From Euptelea pleiosperma (Eukaryota; Streptophyta; Magnoliopsida; Ranunculales; Eupteleaceae): a DNA stretch of 64,000 nt. The notes under the pieces are model-generated. The model was not told where the DNA came from, ran no database searches, and saw nothing but the letters and a program-made list of their open reading frames with translations. The stretch lies in contig CM068543.1 in assembly GCA_035048495.1 (NCBI GenBank), positions 31,840,096 to 31,904,095 on the forward strand, in the 5' to 3' direction. The position numbers were made by a program, and so were the translations under genes. Below are positions 24,542 through 36,058 of the stretch, piece by piece (position 1 is the first letter of the stretch; the number at the start of each line of letters is the position of its first letter).

Positions 24542-25827
24542 TATCACATGTTCGTTCTCACCTTTTCTAATTCTCACGTGTTCGTTCTTTCTCCATTTCT
24601 TTCTCAGTTAAGGTACCCACCAAGAGTCTACCCCAAGAGAAATCAAGGAATCACTCACAGAAGAAAAAGGGAGGAAAGGAAGGAAGGTCAACCATACAGG
24701 CAACTTGAAAGCTTCCATTTCCATTTCCATTAGGAAGGTTAATGCCATGTATACGATTTTTGTTTGATTCAATGTGAAACCCTAACGTAGAAGATATAAT
24801 TGATTACCCAAAATCCGAACCCGAAAGCAAAAGCAAGCATTGATTACTCGAAAGCAATCATTGATATCACAGAAAAATCCAAATGAATCGTTATTATAGA
24901 TAGTTTCCACTCTATCTTTCTGAAACCTGACTAAGAGAAGGAAGAAGTGTGAAATAGTTTGTAGGGTACCAGGTGACATTACAGAATGTCTACCATGTGT
25001 TCGATGCTTTTTCCCAATGACCGAAAAACAATGCTTGCAATCTTGACTCAATTTCACCTCAATTGCTCTAATTAGTTTTACATAAAAGCTTGACTCATTG
25101 TTTAATCTGACATTGTACCCATTTGACTATCTTATGTGCATACCTATCTGTTTTATAAATGATTTCTTTATCCGATATTATTTATATCATTTCCTATATA
25201 ATGAAAGAAACATTATCAGTTCTTGTATAATGGAAGAAACAAAACTAGATATCTATAACATCGACGTTATGTTATCTTACATCATGTAATTCATATTATT
25301 TAATTATTGTTTATAATTCTTACGTCAATTGGATATTGCATGTGAATTTTCATTTGAATTTGGACAATTGATCATTTTGGATGTAATTCTTACATCATTT
25401 GTATGGTTTATGTGTAAGTTATATTTAATTCATGTTAATTTCATATAACTGCCTCCCATTCTATTATCAAAGTTACTAAATAATTTACTGTTTTGGTATA
25501 CTATGCGTAATAAATATGACAGAAGGGATAAGTTATTAGAAAAATAAATTACACTTATTTGGGTTAAGTGCAGTGTTAAAATGACCACCGACGTAGATGC
25601 AGTATTGTACCTCCAAAGTACCTATGTATGTACAAAGTTATTGATGGGCCAGGTACATATTAGTTTGTTCTGTTAATTTATATGTTGTTTTCTATTAATT
25701 TGCTATGGAATTGATATTTAACAATAAAGTTTGCATGATATTTGATTGAAAATTAATAAGGTCAAATGACCATAATAAAGGTCCTGAGAAATGAAAGCTG
25801 ACATCACAGCAAAAGAATCTTGTGACA
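24542..25827. other. MULE internal region upstream of the PMD gene
   Basis: AT-rich sequence with no recognisable coding region. It should contain the promoter and any upstream exon of the plus-strand PMD gene, but no reliable signal was identified. Confidence 0.45.
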
Positions 25828-28441
25828 ATGGCAGGATTTATAAACTTGCGAAGAATATGCCACTTTCAAATTGATCGCCATTTGGTCACCTCCCTCTTGG
25901 ATAGATGGCGTCCGGAAACAAATTCCTTCCATATGCCCATCAGTGAGATGACTGTGATGTTGAAAGATGTTGCGTATATTCTTGGATTGCGAGTTAGTGG
26001 CAAAGAGGTTGTTGGGAAAACTTTTGGGAGTGGGCGAATACGCGCCATATTGGAAAGGTTCCTCGGTAAGGCACCTCCTCCAAATGACACGAAGAATGTG
26101 AATGGATCTTCCGTGAGATTGGTATGGTTGCAGAATGAATTCTCTCAGCTTCCAACCAATCCTACAGATGTTGACATTGCTCAAAGTTGTCGTGCATATA
26201 TTTTGTTCTTGCTCGGGTCTACAATCTTTTCAGAAAGTGAAGGTTTCATGATTAGTGTCATGTACCTACCACTCATTGCAGATTTGGGTGAGTGCATAGA
26301 GTATTCTTGAGGAGCAGTTGCTTTGGCTTTTTTATACCGAAGCATGACAAAATGCGTCTTAAGCGACAAAAGGAACATTGGAGGCTCGATGACGTTGTTG
26401 ATGGTTAGTGTATTAATTATTCAATAATTTGTGTTTGACTTTCACATTTTTCTTTGTATAATTTATGTTCAAATCGTGCAGGCTTGGGCCTTCGAGTACC
26501 TTCCTTTCTGTAGGCCCCAAACAATTGAGGGGCATAAGACTTTTCCTCGTGCTCTTAAGTGGAAGAGTCGAGGATGGCAAAATGGCATACACCACAATTA
26601 TAAGTTCTTCCGTGATGAGCTTAACAAGTTGAAGGACGATGGGGTGAGTTCTCATTCAAAAATATTATATATGGCTATCTTGTTTGGTTTTAAATGGTTT
26701 TTCTTTTAGACTACTATCTTCCCTAATGCGGTTATTGTTTGGCGTTGAATGATTTTTATTTTGTCCATAGGTTTGCGTGGCAACTATATTCGGATGACCT
26801 GCGGGTACCCACAGTTGCAGTTGTTGGGTCAACCTTAGGGTGTGGAGTAACTTGGTTACTCCATTTTCACATAACAGAGATGCATCTACCTGATAGATGT
26901 CTAAATAAATTTGGTATGCAGCAAAGGATACCGCAAAATGCTCCACGAACGAAGAGGCAATGGACTATTGTCTACAAAGAGAACTACCTAGTGCGAATGA
27001 TAAGTAAAATAGAGCAGTGGATAGCATTCACTAATGAAATGATTGTTGTTGAAGAGGAACCAGAAGCTAACCATGGGATCCCTTCAGTCGATTATTTAGA
27101 TTGGTACAAAAAAAGTTTATGTGCTTCATACTGGACCATCTCACGTCGATGCCGAGCATATTTGGCCTTGCAAGGCGGGATGTAGTTTGCGTCAGGAGCT
27201 GAATAATTTGGTTTGTTTTGTTCACCTAAATATGTTTTTGTTCATTTTTACACATTTTTATTTTCTATTTAATAAACTGTTTGTTATGATACACAGAAAA
27301 GAGTCTTATTTCGTACTACCCTTCTTATTGAGCCAAAAATAAGGCATATCCTTGGGGAAGAAGGCAATGAAGAAGTCAATAAAGCCTTCCAAGAGATTGT
27401 CAATTTTGCGGAAACAGATGTAGATGAGGTGGAAGAACATGGTGATGGCTCACAACATCATCATGCTACAACAAATGAGCAAAAACCAAGCATAGATGCT
27501 GATAGCATATATTCAGATGCTTATAGTGCAACGGATGACGAGTTGCGGAGGAGACATGCACATGGTGCTAATGTTGGCAATGAACCAGTCCCACCCGAGG
27601 AACCAGAAAATGAACCAGTTCAAGGTCAGCTGATAGAAATGTTCAACCACGGTGAGTCTCATGCTTATTTCAGTGGGCACTATGGTGAATCTGATAGAAA
27701 TGTTGTTTTCTTATTTTATCAGATACGGCCACTACTTCTACGCTTAATGAAGTTGAAGAAAATATTGTGCCCCACGAGGTTGATGTTCCATCTCCAACGT
27801 TTAGCTTCGGGCTGAATGTCAGATGGGGTCGTTGTAAGTTTGTTATATTTTGTCGATAACAATGTGTTAGTATCCATTAGGAATGCTGAGTTATATGGTT
27901 TGTGCGCAGCGACCCCTCGAGTAGACCAACAACAGACAGCACATGTGGAGCGTAGGAGTACCCAATCGACGGAGAATATATTTGTGACCGTCAATCCGGG
28001 TGAAATAGTCATTTTAGATGGTAGTTATCTTCTCCAACACTACCATGTATATTAAGAATCCATGTTGTTTCTCATAACATCTTCGTCAACAGACGACAAT
28101 CATGCAAGGGGAGAGGGGCAAGGCAATGCGCCGGCCAGTCCAATAGATAAATGATAATAACTGTCAATATGAAAAAATGTTAACATGTTAAATGTGTGTG
28201 TTTCATAAAGTAGGTAAACAAGAGAAATGGCGTAAAGTACCAGTTGCTAAAGGGTATAGCAAGATACGGTTAGTATTTGAAACAACATTATGTTATTCTA
28301 ATGAAATCGATACAATAATAGTATTGATAAACATATTGGATCATCTTGCAGTAAAGGTCCTCAAACTGTACAGGAAAATGTCGATGAAAAGAAGAGGAAT
28401 GGTGACGAGAAGGTTGCTGAACAAAAAAAGAAGTTGAAGTA
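25828..28441 (+). pseudogene. Plant mobile domain (PMD/MAIN-like) gene of the MULE, broken
   Basis: The N-terminal block is the plant mobile domain: HFQIDRHLVTSLLDRWRPET, then MTVMLKDVAYILGLRVSG. Later come WAFEYLPFCRP and HLPDRCLNKFGMQQ. Exons with usable GT-AG borders are visible at 25828-26403, 26482-26643, about 26770-27210, 27297-27651, 27723-27833 and 27910-28020. The last ones encode an acidic region, and a lysine-rich tail ends near 28441. A TGA at 26308 sits where the family has Trp, exon 3 is out of frame with the preceding splice, and a TAG lies at 27183. Host PMD proteins act in gene silencing and meristem maintenance; the role of the transposon versions is unknown. An upstream exon may be missing from this model. 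Confidence 0.8.
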
Positions 28442-29065
28442 GTATAAGAAAATGACCGTATTTTAATGAACCTGCTCAATAGTTGATGAAATCGATGCAA
28501 TAATGCTATTCTAACATCATGCATATCGCAGGAAAAGTATGAAGACTCGTTGAGCATCTACCTCACGCGGAAGGTGGAGGTTGTAGAAATGCCACTTTGC
28601 TACATATGCATTAATGTGGTGTTTTGCAAGTTCTGACAAATGGGAGGTTTAAGAGTGCAAGGCCCAGGGTTGAGTAGGTTAAGAGTGTAAGGCATATGTG
28701 AATGTGATTGTGAACTAGTGATGCGAAAGTATTGTATAACTAGAGATGGATTTAGTAGGTTGAATTTTAACTATTTGTATTTTAATTCATTAATATATCT
28801 TTCATTTGCCATAACTTGTCATAACATATTGACCATAAGTTCTTTCTTACGAATAACTGGTACTTTTTATACCGTATCATATATAGTGCCCAAAAAAATA
28901 CCATTTCATATAAAATGGTGGAAAATGTATCAATTTTTACAAAAGGAAATAACTTTTGTACTTAGCTTCTCTATGGTGGGGAGAAGAGTTTAAGGAAGTT
29001 AAAGTAGTAAAATCAACACAAGATGCTACCTTCGTACATAGGTTTACACAAAGACCACATTAGTG
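28442..29065. other. MULE region between convergent genes
   Basis: Separates the 3' end of the PMD gene from the convergent minus-strand 118-residue ORF. Only short frames, no motif. Confidence 0.45.
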
Positions 29066-29422
29066 CTATTCCTCCGCACTCTCGTTTGATATTTCAGATC
29101 CCGATTGATAATCTGGGTTGTGAAAGATGCTTCTACTCCACTCTTGTGGCACTTCATCAATTTCTTGAAGATAAGCGACACATTTTAAATAATCCAATGC
29201 CTCAAACCTTTTTTGTCGAACTTCCATCCGCCTAATCTCTCTCTGTAGCCTACAAATTGCCAAATTCAACGCTTCCCAGGTGTTTTGACGTATAATTATT
29301 GCTCGTTGTCTAGGTATAAGAACACCAATCCACCGACAATGTCGGACTAGATCGTCCACTTTTTCTCGAAGATTTATCCATGTCCTCCTACGAAGACCAA
29401 GCAAGTCGAACTCTGGATACAT
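29066..29422 (-). CDS. 118-residue helical protein of unknown function, MULE passenger
   Basis: An uninterrupted frame from the ATG at 29420-29422 to a TAG at 29066-29068. The product is rich in Arg, Glu and Leu, with a long predicted helix (core NLAICRLQREIRRMEVRQKR) and an acidic, serine-rich tail. I do not recognise the family. It lies 480 bp downstream of the zf-GRF gene on the same strand and inside the same MULE, so it may be a further exon or a separate passenger. It has no stops, in contrast to the neighbouring transposase, but it is short enough that this could be chance. Confidence 0.45.
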   Translation of the reverse strand: MYPEFDLLGLRRRTWINLREKVDDLVRHCRWIGVLIPRQRAIIIRQNTWEALNLAICRLQREIRRMEVRQKRFEALDYLKCVAYLQEIDEVPQEWSRSIFHNPDYQSGSEISNESAEE

Positions 29423-29905
29423 CAAAGGAAATGAGGAACGCGAAAGTGTTTAACTAAGATTTTGTGTGTAGATACCCATTTATCTCTTGCACATATTTAT
29501 AAGCTTAAACTAACACCATCTTTTAGGGGGCTTTTACTTCTCAATGCAGTGTCCTACAATTTGGTTGTGGTGCATTTACTGGAGTCCGTGTAAAGTCTAA
29601 TATGCGTTGTCAATGTTGTACATTAGTGCATTTAGTTACTGCATTTACTCGTCAATGCACAGTCCCATCACAACCATTATAAATCACATAGGCTGTTACA
29701 GATGTGCAATTGTCACTCTGACAACATCAACAACCGGTGATTTGAGAACAACAAAATCAGAGTTCATACAACAAAGTCTGGTGCCATTGCACCCATTTCA
29801 AATACTTGATCCTTAAAAGGTACCAAAATTACATAAAAAGATTACTCGGATGGAAAAAATAGAAGTTAGAAACAGGATAACCAATGGCTTTGACTCATCC
29901 AAATG

Positions 29906-30647
29906 CTACTCGTCCTTTAATTTCATTAGTGCCAACTGAACTAGTAGATCGTGATACGTATCAGCAGATTGTCTCGCAATCGCTAGTTCTGTACTTAGAG
30001 TACTTCGAACAACTTCGTCTATCTGCATATTCATTGGAGGAGGGCTAGTGACAACTTCTGGACACGGGTAGATATTATCCACCCATTGGAAGTATCCGCA
30101 TCCCCATTTGTTTTTCTGTAATAACAATAATGCAATAAGTACATCAATTAACATTAATTTCACAAGCGATAGTCATTTGTGTAATAGGACCAATCAATTT
30201 CATGTTGTGTAAGTCATATATCCATACGAACCTCATCTTTGGTGTTAGACGTCGGACATGCGTAATACCTCCTACCCATATTTTTTCCATGCTTTGTTGT
30301 CCAAATATTGCACGCACCACCCCCACATTAGCACATCACAAGTTCATCGACCCATAGGAAATATCCACAATCATTACCCTATTTGACGTTGTAATTTTGA
30401 ATGTAATTAGAACATTATGTACATAAAAGACTAGGCTACCTAACAAAAATAGAGAAAAGACAATGACACGGTCATAAATGACACTAAGAGCACGTACCCA
30501 ATATGGACATTTATAGTATAAGCATCCTGGATTTTTGTGGCTATGTGACATGTACACTATGCACGGCCCACATCCACAACGGCATGGCACAGTTGGGCAA
30601 TTGTCCAAAGTCCTACTAGACGTTGCATCAGTATGTGTCCTGGCCAT
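29906..30647 (-). CDS. zf-GRF zinc-finger protein, two exons, apparently intact
   Basis: Exon 1 (30498-30647) encodes 50 residues ending KCPYW; exon 2 (29906-30115) encodes 69 residues plus a stop. The 382-bp intron has a GT donor and an AG acceptor and is phase 0. Joining the exons gives the zf-GRF signature: CRCG, then NPGCLYYKCPYW and CGYFQWVD, with the metal-binding cysteines in place. A helical C-terminal half follows. The protein would be 119 residues, the usual size of small plant GRF proteins. zf-GRF modules bind single-stranded nucleic acid in other proteins; its role in a MULE is not known. No stop or frameshift was seen. Confidence 0.7.
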
Positions 30648-30854
30648 TAGTTATCCTGTTAAACAAACAATTGTGCAAGTTAGAACGTATGTGCAATACA
30701 AAAGTCAAACATTATTATAAATGCACCAAAAAGTCAATATTTAAATATGTACTATACCTATGTTAGTGCGTACTTATATTGGATTCCTACATGTGAGCCA
30801 ATTGTGTCCCTCTTCCAAGCATCGGCTATAATGAACGGGCCTCTTGTCAACCTC
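30648..30854. other. Short gap between GRF and transposase genes
   Basis: AT-rich sequence between the transposase C-terminal exon and the start of the zf-GRF gene. It may hold the promoter of the latter; nothing distinctive was seen. Confidence 0.4.
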
Positions 30855-33016
30855 CTACGACTCAATGCGCTTCTTCCTTGGGTGGCTTAATGGATGACTA
30901 GTCGTAGGAGGAAGTAGTTGCACTATGGAATTCATGTCAGCCTGACCGGGAGCATGACCGGGATCTACTGCAGGAATATCGTATGTCCATACAGGCCAGA
31001 CAGCCTGTGAATAGATACGATCTTGTGCATCTCTTTTATAACAGTCATCAACATATGGATACACCTTTGAATTTAACTTACTCAGAATTGCACAAGCATG
31101 CACACATGGCAATCCGGTGATGTACCAATAATTGCACGTACATGACCTGGTTTGCAAATTGACAAGATAGTATATTTGTTGGCAACGAACTTCCCACTCA
31201 AATTCAGAAGATTGATATGCCTCAATGTTTTCACTTAGTTTTACATTTACCTTCAGCTTCGAATCAATATTATTCCCAATAGAACACTTCCAAACCTCCT
31301 TTCAACGAGTATTCATCAGATCCATTAACTTTGTGTGTATTTTATATCAACTAATCCCAAAATTGGCATATCTCTTGCTTCTTTACATCAATTATTGTAA
31401 GACTCTACATGGTTTGAGGTTAGTAAATCATATCGCCTGACAGGAAATTTACAATTAGCCCAGTGCTCAAGTAATTGACTATTGACCCAATCATATGCAT
31501 CCTTATTGATGGATAAAATGTCATCCATAGCCTTCTCATACTCTACTCCAAGCTTCAAATAAGCAACTTTACCCAACAATTCTTTAAAGTTTTTCTTAAT
31601 CCTTTTGACAGATGTATGCCTTTGAAAAATGTCATGTAATTTTGCTCCAAGTAACGATAGCAGCGTGCATGGAGGGTTGACCCGAATACCTCGCTAACTG
31701 AAGTAAGGTGTTGGGGTTTCTATCAGACACAAATATAATATCTCTACCACTTCCAATATTCATATTTTTCTGATCCGACAATTGAAAATGGTACTGGAAA
31801 TATTCAATTGTCAGCATCCGTAGCAATTGCCGCAAGAAGTGTTCCCTTATACTCTCCCTTAAAAAATGTACCATTAATAAACAATATCGGTCGACAACTG
31901 ACCCGAAACCCATGGATGGAAACATGAAATGTAACAAATAATTGATGAAATCTTGATCCTTCTTTCTCTATGTATGTCGCAATGCTTCCAAGATTACACT
32001 TAATCATCCGTTTGCAAAATCATGGTAGACATTTGTACGAGTCTTTCGCTGCACCATAAATGTCTTCCTTCACAACTTTATTTCCTCGCAATGCTTGCTT
32101 GTATGGAAGACTCAATCCATAGTTTCATCTGAAATCCTTCACAATCTCCATTGGTCGATAACCAGGAGTGTCTCTAACCTTGTCTACTATGACTTGTGAA
32201 ACTAACTTCTTTGACACCATCATCTTTGCAATGACATTCTCTTCAGCTGTGTGAATGTGTGTACTTTCATACTTGTACACCATAAACTTCTTCGTCCTAC
32301 TCACTAAACTAGCATAAGTTTTCCACTCACAACTTTCAACAGCACATTTATCCTTCACCCGAATCCGATCATTTTTTTAGAAAAATGTATGCGAATTGTT
32401 GAGCGATAGAAAATTTATTCATAGCAAGTCGAAAATCATCGACATTATAGAAAATTTGCCCATCACCAGTCAAGCAGTTTTTCCACAACTCCGTTGACAA
32501 GTTGACATTTGTGGACACATCGGTTGAACTCATTCCTAATGGCATCATGTTATCAACATTGGGTCTCATGTCGACACTTTCACTATACAGATAGATGGAA
32601 ACTTGTTAAGTAGCTTTGTTTATTCCAACTACAAAACTTTGGTATATTATAGAAGAAAAATCAAATGACGATTACCTTGTAGGTACTTAATAAAATTGAA
32701 GGCGTTCATTAGGTTGCAGGACATAGACCTCTGCCACTTCCTCATTGAACCGTATTAGATTTTGAAAGTCCATTTGATTACATAAAATCACATAATGCCT
32801 AACATTGTTTTTAATGCAATTCCTAACTGTGGCGGTTTCTGGATTAATGTTGAGTTTGGAACAAACCATTGCCACAAATGTATCATAGTGCATTCTTTCA
32901 TCTACAACACCTTCAGTATTGCCACCTTCATATTCTACAGATCCATCTGCATTGCAAATTATGCACCCTCCAGTTCTACAAAAGCAAAATATTGCTTTGC
33001 CACTAATCTCATTCAT
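30855..33016 (-). pseudogene. MURA-like MULE transposase, broken
   Basis: Read from 33016 downward. An N-terminal domain (32687-33016) precedes the MuDR DNA-binding domain (DFRLAMNKFSIAQQFAYIFL at about 32430-32490, CEWKTYASLV at about 32315-32340). Next is the catalytic core: CRPILFINGTFFKGEYKGTL near 31860-31905, VSDRN near 31715, and RRYDLLTSNHVESYN near 31388-31430. A SWIM zinc finger follows (CTCNYWYITGLPCVHAC, about 31090-31145). The pieces lie in different frames with stops between, so it cannot make a full protein. The first catalytic Asp, expected in the DGTF-like motif, is Asn here. The family excises and inserts elements ending in long inverted repeats. Confidence 0.85.
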
Positions 33017-34000
33017 TATTTCTTACACCTGATATATTTTTCAAATAAACCTTAGTGGAACAAAATGATAACATTCAAACATTAGAACTCTTCAAAAGTA
33101 TACCATTGAATCCCAAAATTGCAATACTAATACACTATTGAAAATCAATTTGTCGAGGAGAGATGTATTTAAAGGATCATGAAATATACCATCTCTAACT
33201 AGTGTGAAATGGTACTTTTTCAATCATTTGATAAGAAAATGGTACTTTTAATACCATTTCATATAAAATGATATTAAAAGTTTACAATTCTTCATCACGC
33301 ACTCCAATATCAGATTTACCTTTGCCTTGTTGGTAGAATCATTTATTGTTAAACAGCTAAATCTAAGATTTCAAGTGATGATATCAAAACTAATCAAAAA
33401 CACCATTTTTTTACTCTATTCAGTTCACTGAGTAATCAAGATAGGAAAGATCAAGCATTCACGAAACAGAAATATAATTTTGTTCATAGAAACAAACACA
33501 ATATTTTTGTTGATACAAGAAACAGAAACATATCAGACATAACTTCACATTAAAAGAATTCATTAGGAACAAATTATAAAAATCAGACCTTATCAAGCTA
33601 TGCTAATTGGACAAACCAAACCTAAAGAGCAGCAGATCATCTATCACTAAATGAACCTACTTGTACAGGAGTTTGAGCATTGTACTCGGTCATTCACCCA
33701 TCAATAATCTTAAGACCGCTAATCGAATGGATGACTTTAGCCCTACACCCATTTCTTATACTCATGATACTTCCATGTAATCTAGAAATTGCCCATAAAA
33801 ACCTTTTCTCTACTCTCAGTAACTTAGGCAAGACTAAAAAAGCAATCTGGATCAGAAACTTAGGGCTTTTACCTTAATCGAAGTTTTCGAGGTTGTATTC
33901 CCCTTCTTCTTCGAGTTCGTCGTATTCCCTCATCTTCTTCGACTTCGTCGTCTTCCCCTTTGTTCTTCGTCTTTATCGTCAACAAAATTATAGTTAGCTT
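33017..34000. other. MULE subterminal region upstream of the transposase
   Basis: AT-rich stretch between the transposase start and the right terminal repeat. It would hold the transposase promoter. No coding region recognised. Confidence 0.45.
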
Positions 34001-34241
34001 CACCATTTTTTTGGGAAAAAGGGGGTTTTGTCGCTGAATCTCTGACTAATGCAATCGTACGCTGAAAGCTACTCCTGCGGTGGCAGGGGCTATGTCGTAG
34101 ACTAAAAGGGTAAAGATGGAAGAAAAGGGCCTTGCACAATGTATTTGGGGTTGCCAGGCCAATGTTCCAAAAAGGCAACCCCTTGCCGCCGAATAGACCA
34201 GCATATGTTCGTGAACTTACGGCCCTTCAAGTAATTTTCCC
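34001..34241. repeat. MULE right terminal inverted repeat
   Basis: About 241 bp whose reverse complement matches 11898-12025 joined to 24409-24541. It ends CTTCAAGTAATTTTCCC and is followed directly by the 9-bp duplication AAAAAAATT. Confidence 0.85.
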
Positions 34242-34915
34242 AAAAAAATTCGATATTCGAATCCGATTCGATATCTGACGAATATTCTAAATCGATATTC
34301 GAATTTGATTAATTTATCGATCCAAAATCGGATATATATAATATATTATTATATTTATATAATAATAAATATATGTAAAATAATTATAAATATTATATTT
34401 ATATATAATAAATATTATTATTGTAATAAATATTATTAATATGATAAATATAATATAATTTATTTATTATAAATATAACTATTAAATAATATATCGGATC
34501 GGATATTATTGAATCAAATATATCAATATCCGAATCCGTATCCGAAAATAATTCGAATATTAAAAAGATATCCGAATCCGAATCCGATATCCAAATTTTT
34601 TTGGATAATATCCGATTTTTCAAATACGGATTCAAATCGAATTCGAATTTTCGACTATCCATTGACAGCCCTAGATAGATAGATATATGTCACTAATTTT
34701 TATGTTTAAAAAATATTTTTAGAAAAGATTAACAGATTCCTACATATTTAGAAACCTTGATAAATGAGGAATAGTTTTGAAAATTATTAGTCCTGATTAT
34801 TTTACTTGGATTTAAGGTAAATATTATATAGTTTCGGTTCTATTATACTTATATTACCACCCAATCTACATGCATTACAGACATATGCACATATATATGT
34901 ATACATTTTTTTGAG

Positions 34916-35646
34916 GGGGAATTTTGGATACCCCGTCATTTGTTCTTATCACCCCCTTTTCTCTTAATTTCCCTCGCAAATTTATGAAAATCTCTAATTA
35001 CCCCGTGGGCTCATCGAAATCTCTTATCACCCCCCCCCAAGTGAAACACGAAAGTAATTGTAGTGGTTTTACCCTTTCTCACTTGGTGAAGTGAAAACCT
35101 AACTTCCTTCGTCATCGAAGACAAGCGTGTCTACGTGTGCGCCTCTTGCATCCCTGTTATCGCCATTAACATTATGTAAGCCTCCTGCATCCCGGTGGAG
35201 AAAAGTTTCGACAAGCCTGAGAGTGGAGGCACCTCTCGTTTCGCAGGTACTCATCGTTGTTTGGATCGATAAGTCCGAACAATGCTTTATTGTTCAGACT
35301 ATTAAGTCCCAACAGTGAATGATTGTCTGGACTTAGCAGTCCAAACAATCAATTCAAAGACCATGACCGAGATTGCACGAGAAAAAAAAACCCAAGGTAT
35401 CGTTCTGGCGAGATTACTAGAAATTCTTCTTAGAATGGTTTCGGAAATGTAGTTAGAATGATTTTATCAATTAAAAAAAATTGAATTCAAATACATACAT
35501 CCATTGATTACTTTACTCAAAAGTTCCCAAATAAGAGTTGCAGAAGATGTAAAATATAACCTTAGAATCATGGGAGATAGAAGTCATTTTAATTAAGTTT
35601 AAGTGGGGGATAAAAAGAGAAATTGACCGGGTATCCAAAATTCGTC
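34916..35646. mobile_element. MULE-type miniature element 5' of TATC, 9-bp TSD
   Basis: Starts GGGGAATTTTGGATACC and ends with the reverse complement of GACGAATTTTGGATACC, 15 of 17 positions matching. Flanked by TTTTTTGAG at 34907-34915 and 35647-35655. Length 731 bp. The centre is less AT-rich than its ends (about 35110-35260) and includes a short frame with no recognised family, so a captured host fragment is possible. The right end lies 412 bp before the TATC start codon. Confidence 0.75.
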
Positions 35647-35655
35647 TTTTTTGAG

Positions 35656-36058
35656 CATGTAGTTTTTAACTAAAAAAGTAATAAACCCGAAGTCTTCTCT
35701 TATCGATCTTTTGATGTTCTCATCTTTTTGACCATTTTTTTGACTCCGTTTTTTTAACCTAAATCGTTCTAAACTCGCATCTTCCAGTGGATGAATTTTT
35801 GCCGCTACACGATTTGCTAACTATGGTACTCGCACACCTCGTTAAAATTGAACCAGCCCGCCAACAGCTCACAATAGAAAATCCGCATATGTTCCACTAA
35901 AATGCGCTTTAGGTGTACGTCTCTAAAATATCTGCCGTCAGGGGTTTCGGTGACAATTTATATCCATCAATCAAAAGATTGAGGAGCCAATGAGTCATCC
36001 TTCCATGTCTTTTCGATTTTCGATTGCTGGTCTTACTTAGAAAAGCTTAGTATCTGAT
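35656..36058 (+). promoter_or_regulatory. Presumed TATC promoter and 5' UTR
   Basis: Unique-looking sequence between the MITE target duplication and the TATC start codon. It must contain the proximal promoter and 5' UTR unless further upstream exons exist. No unambiguous TATA box or other element could be assigned by eye. Confidence 0.4.

Larger units (their letters stand above)
11898..34241. mobile_element. MuDR-like MULE with PMD, MURA and zf-GRF genes, split by Athila
   Basis: The terminal inverted repeats begin GGGAAAATTACTTGAAGGGCC at both ends. The flanks are the identical 9-bp sequence AAAAAAATT (11889-11897 and 34242-34250), the duplication length of Mutator-like elements. Without the nested Athila the element is about 10 kb. 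It carries a plant-mobile-domain gene on the plus strand and, on the minus strand, a MURA transposase, a zf-GRF gene and a 118-residue ORF. The PMD and MURA frames are broken, so the element is not autonomous now. PMD genes inside plant MULEs are established; this full set of passengers is what the sequence shows here. Confidence 0.85.
11831..34673. mobile_element. Small hAT-type element split by a nested MULE
   Basis: The left arm (11831-11888) begins TAGGGCTGTCAACG. The right arm (34251-34673) ends with the mirror CCATTGACAGCCCTA. Both contain tandem ATCCGAATCCG units. The flanks GATAAATA (11823-11830) and GATAGATA (34674-34681) match at 7 of 8 bases, fitting an aged 8-bp hAT target duplication. 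Removing the nested MULE leaves an element of about 0.5 kb without coding sequence. It was the first of three nested insertions. Confidence 0.75.

Noticed and set aside
34260..34660. CRISPR-like or satellite array of ATCCGAATCCG units
   Set aside because: Short degenerate units without constant spacers, explained as subterminal repeats of the hAT element.
11831..34673. A single 22.8-kb autonomous hAT element
   Set aside because: The inner MULE and Athila have their own termini and target duplications, so the hAT element proper is only about 0.5 kb.
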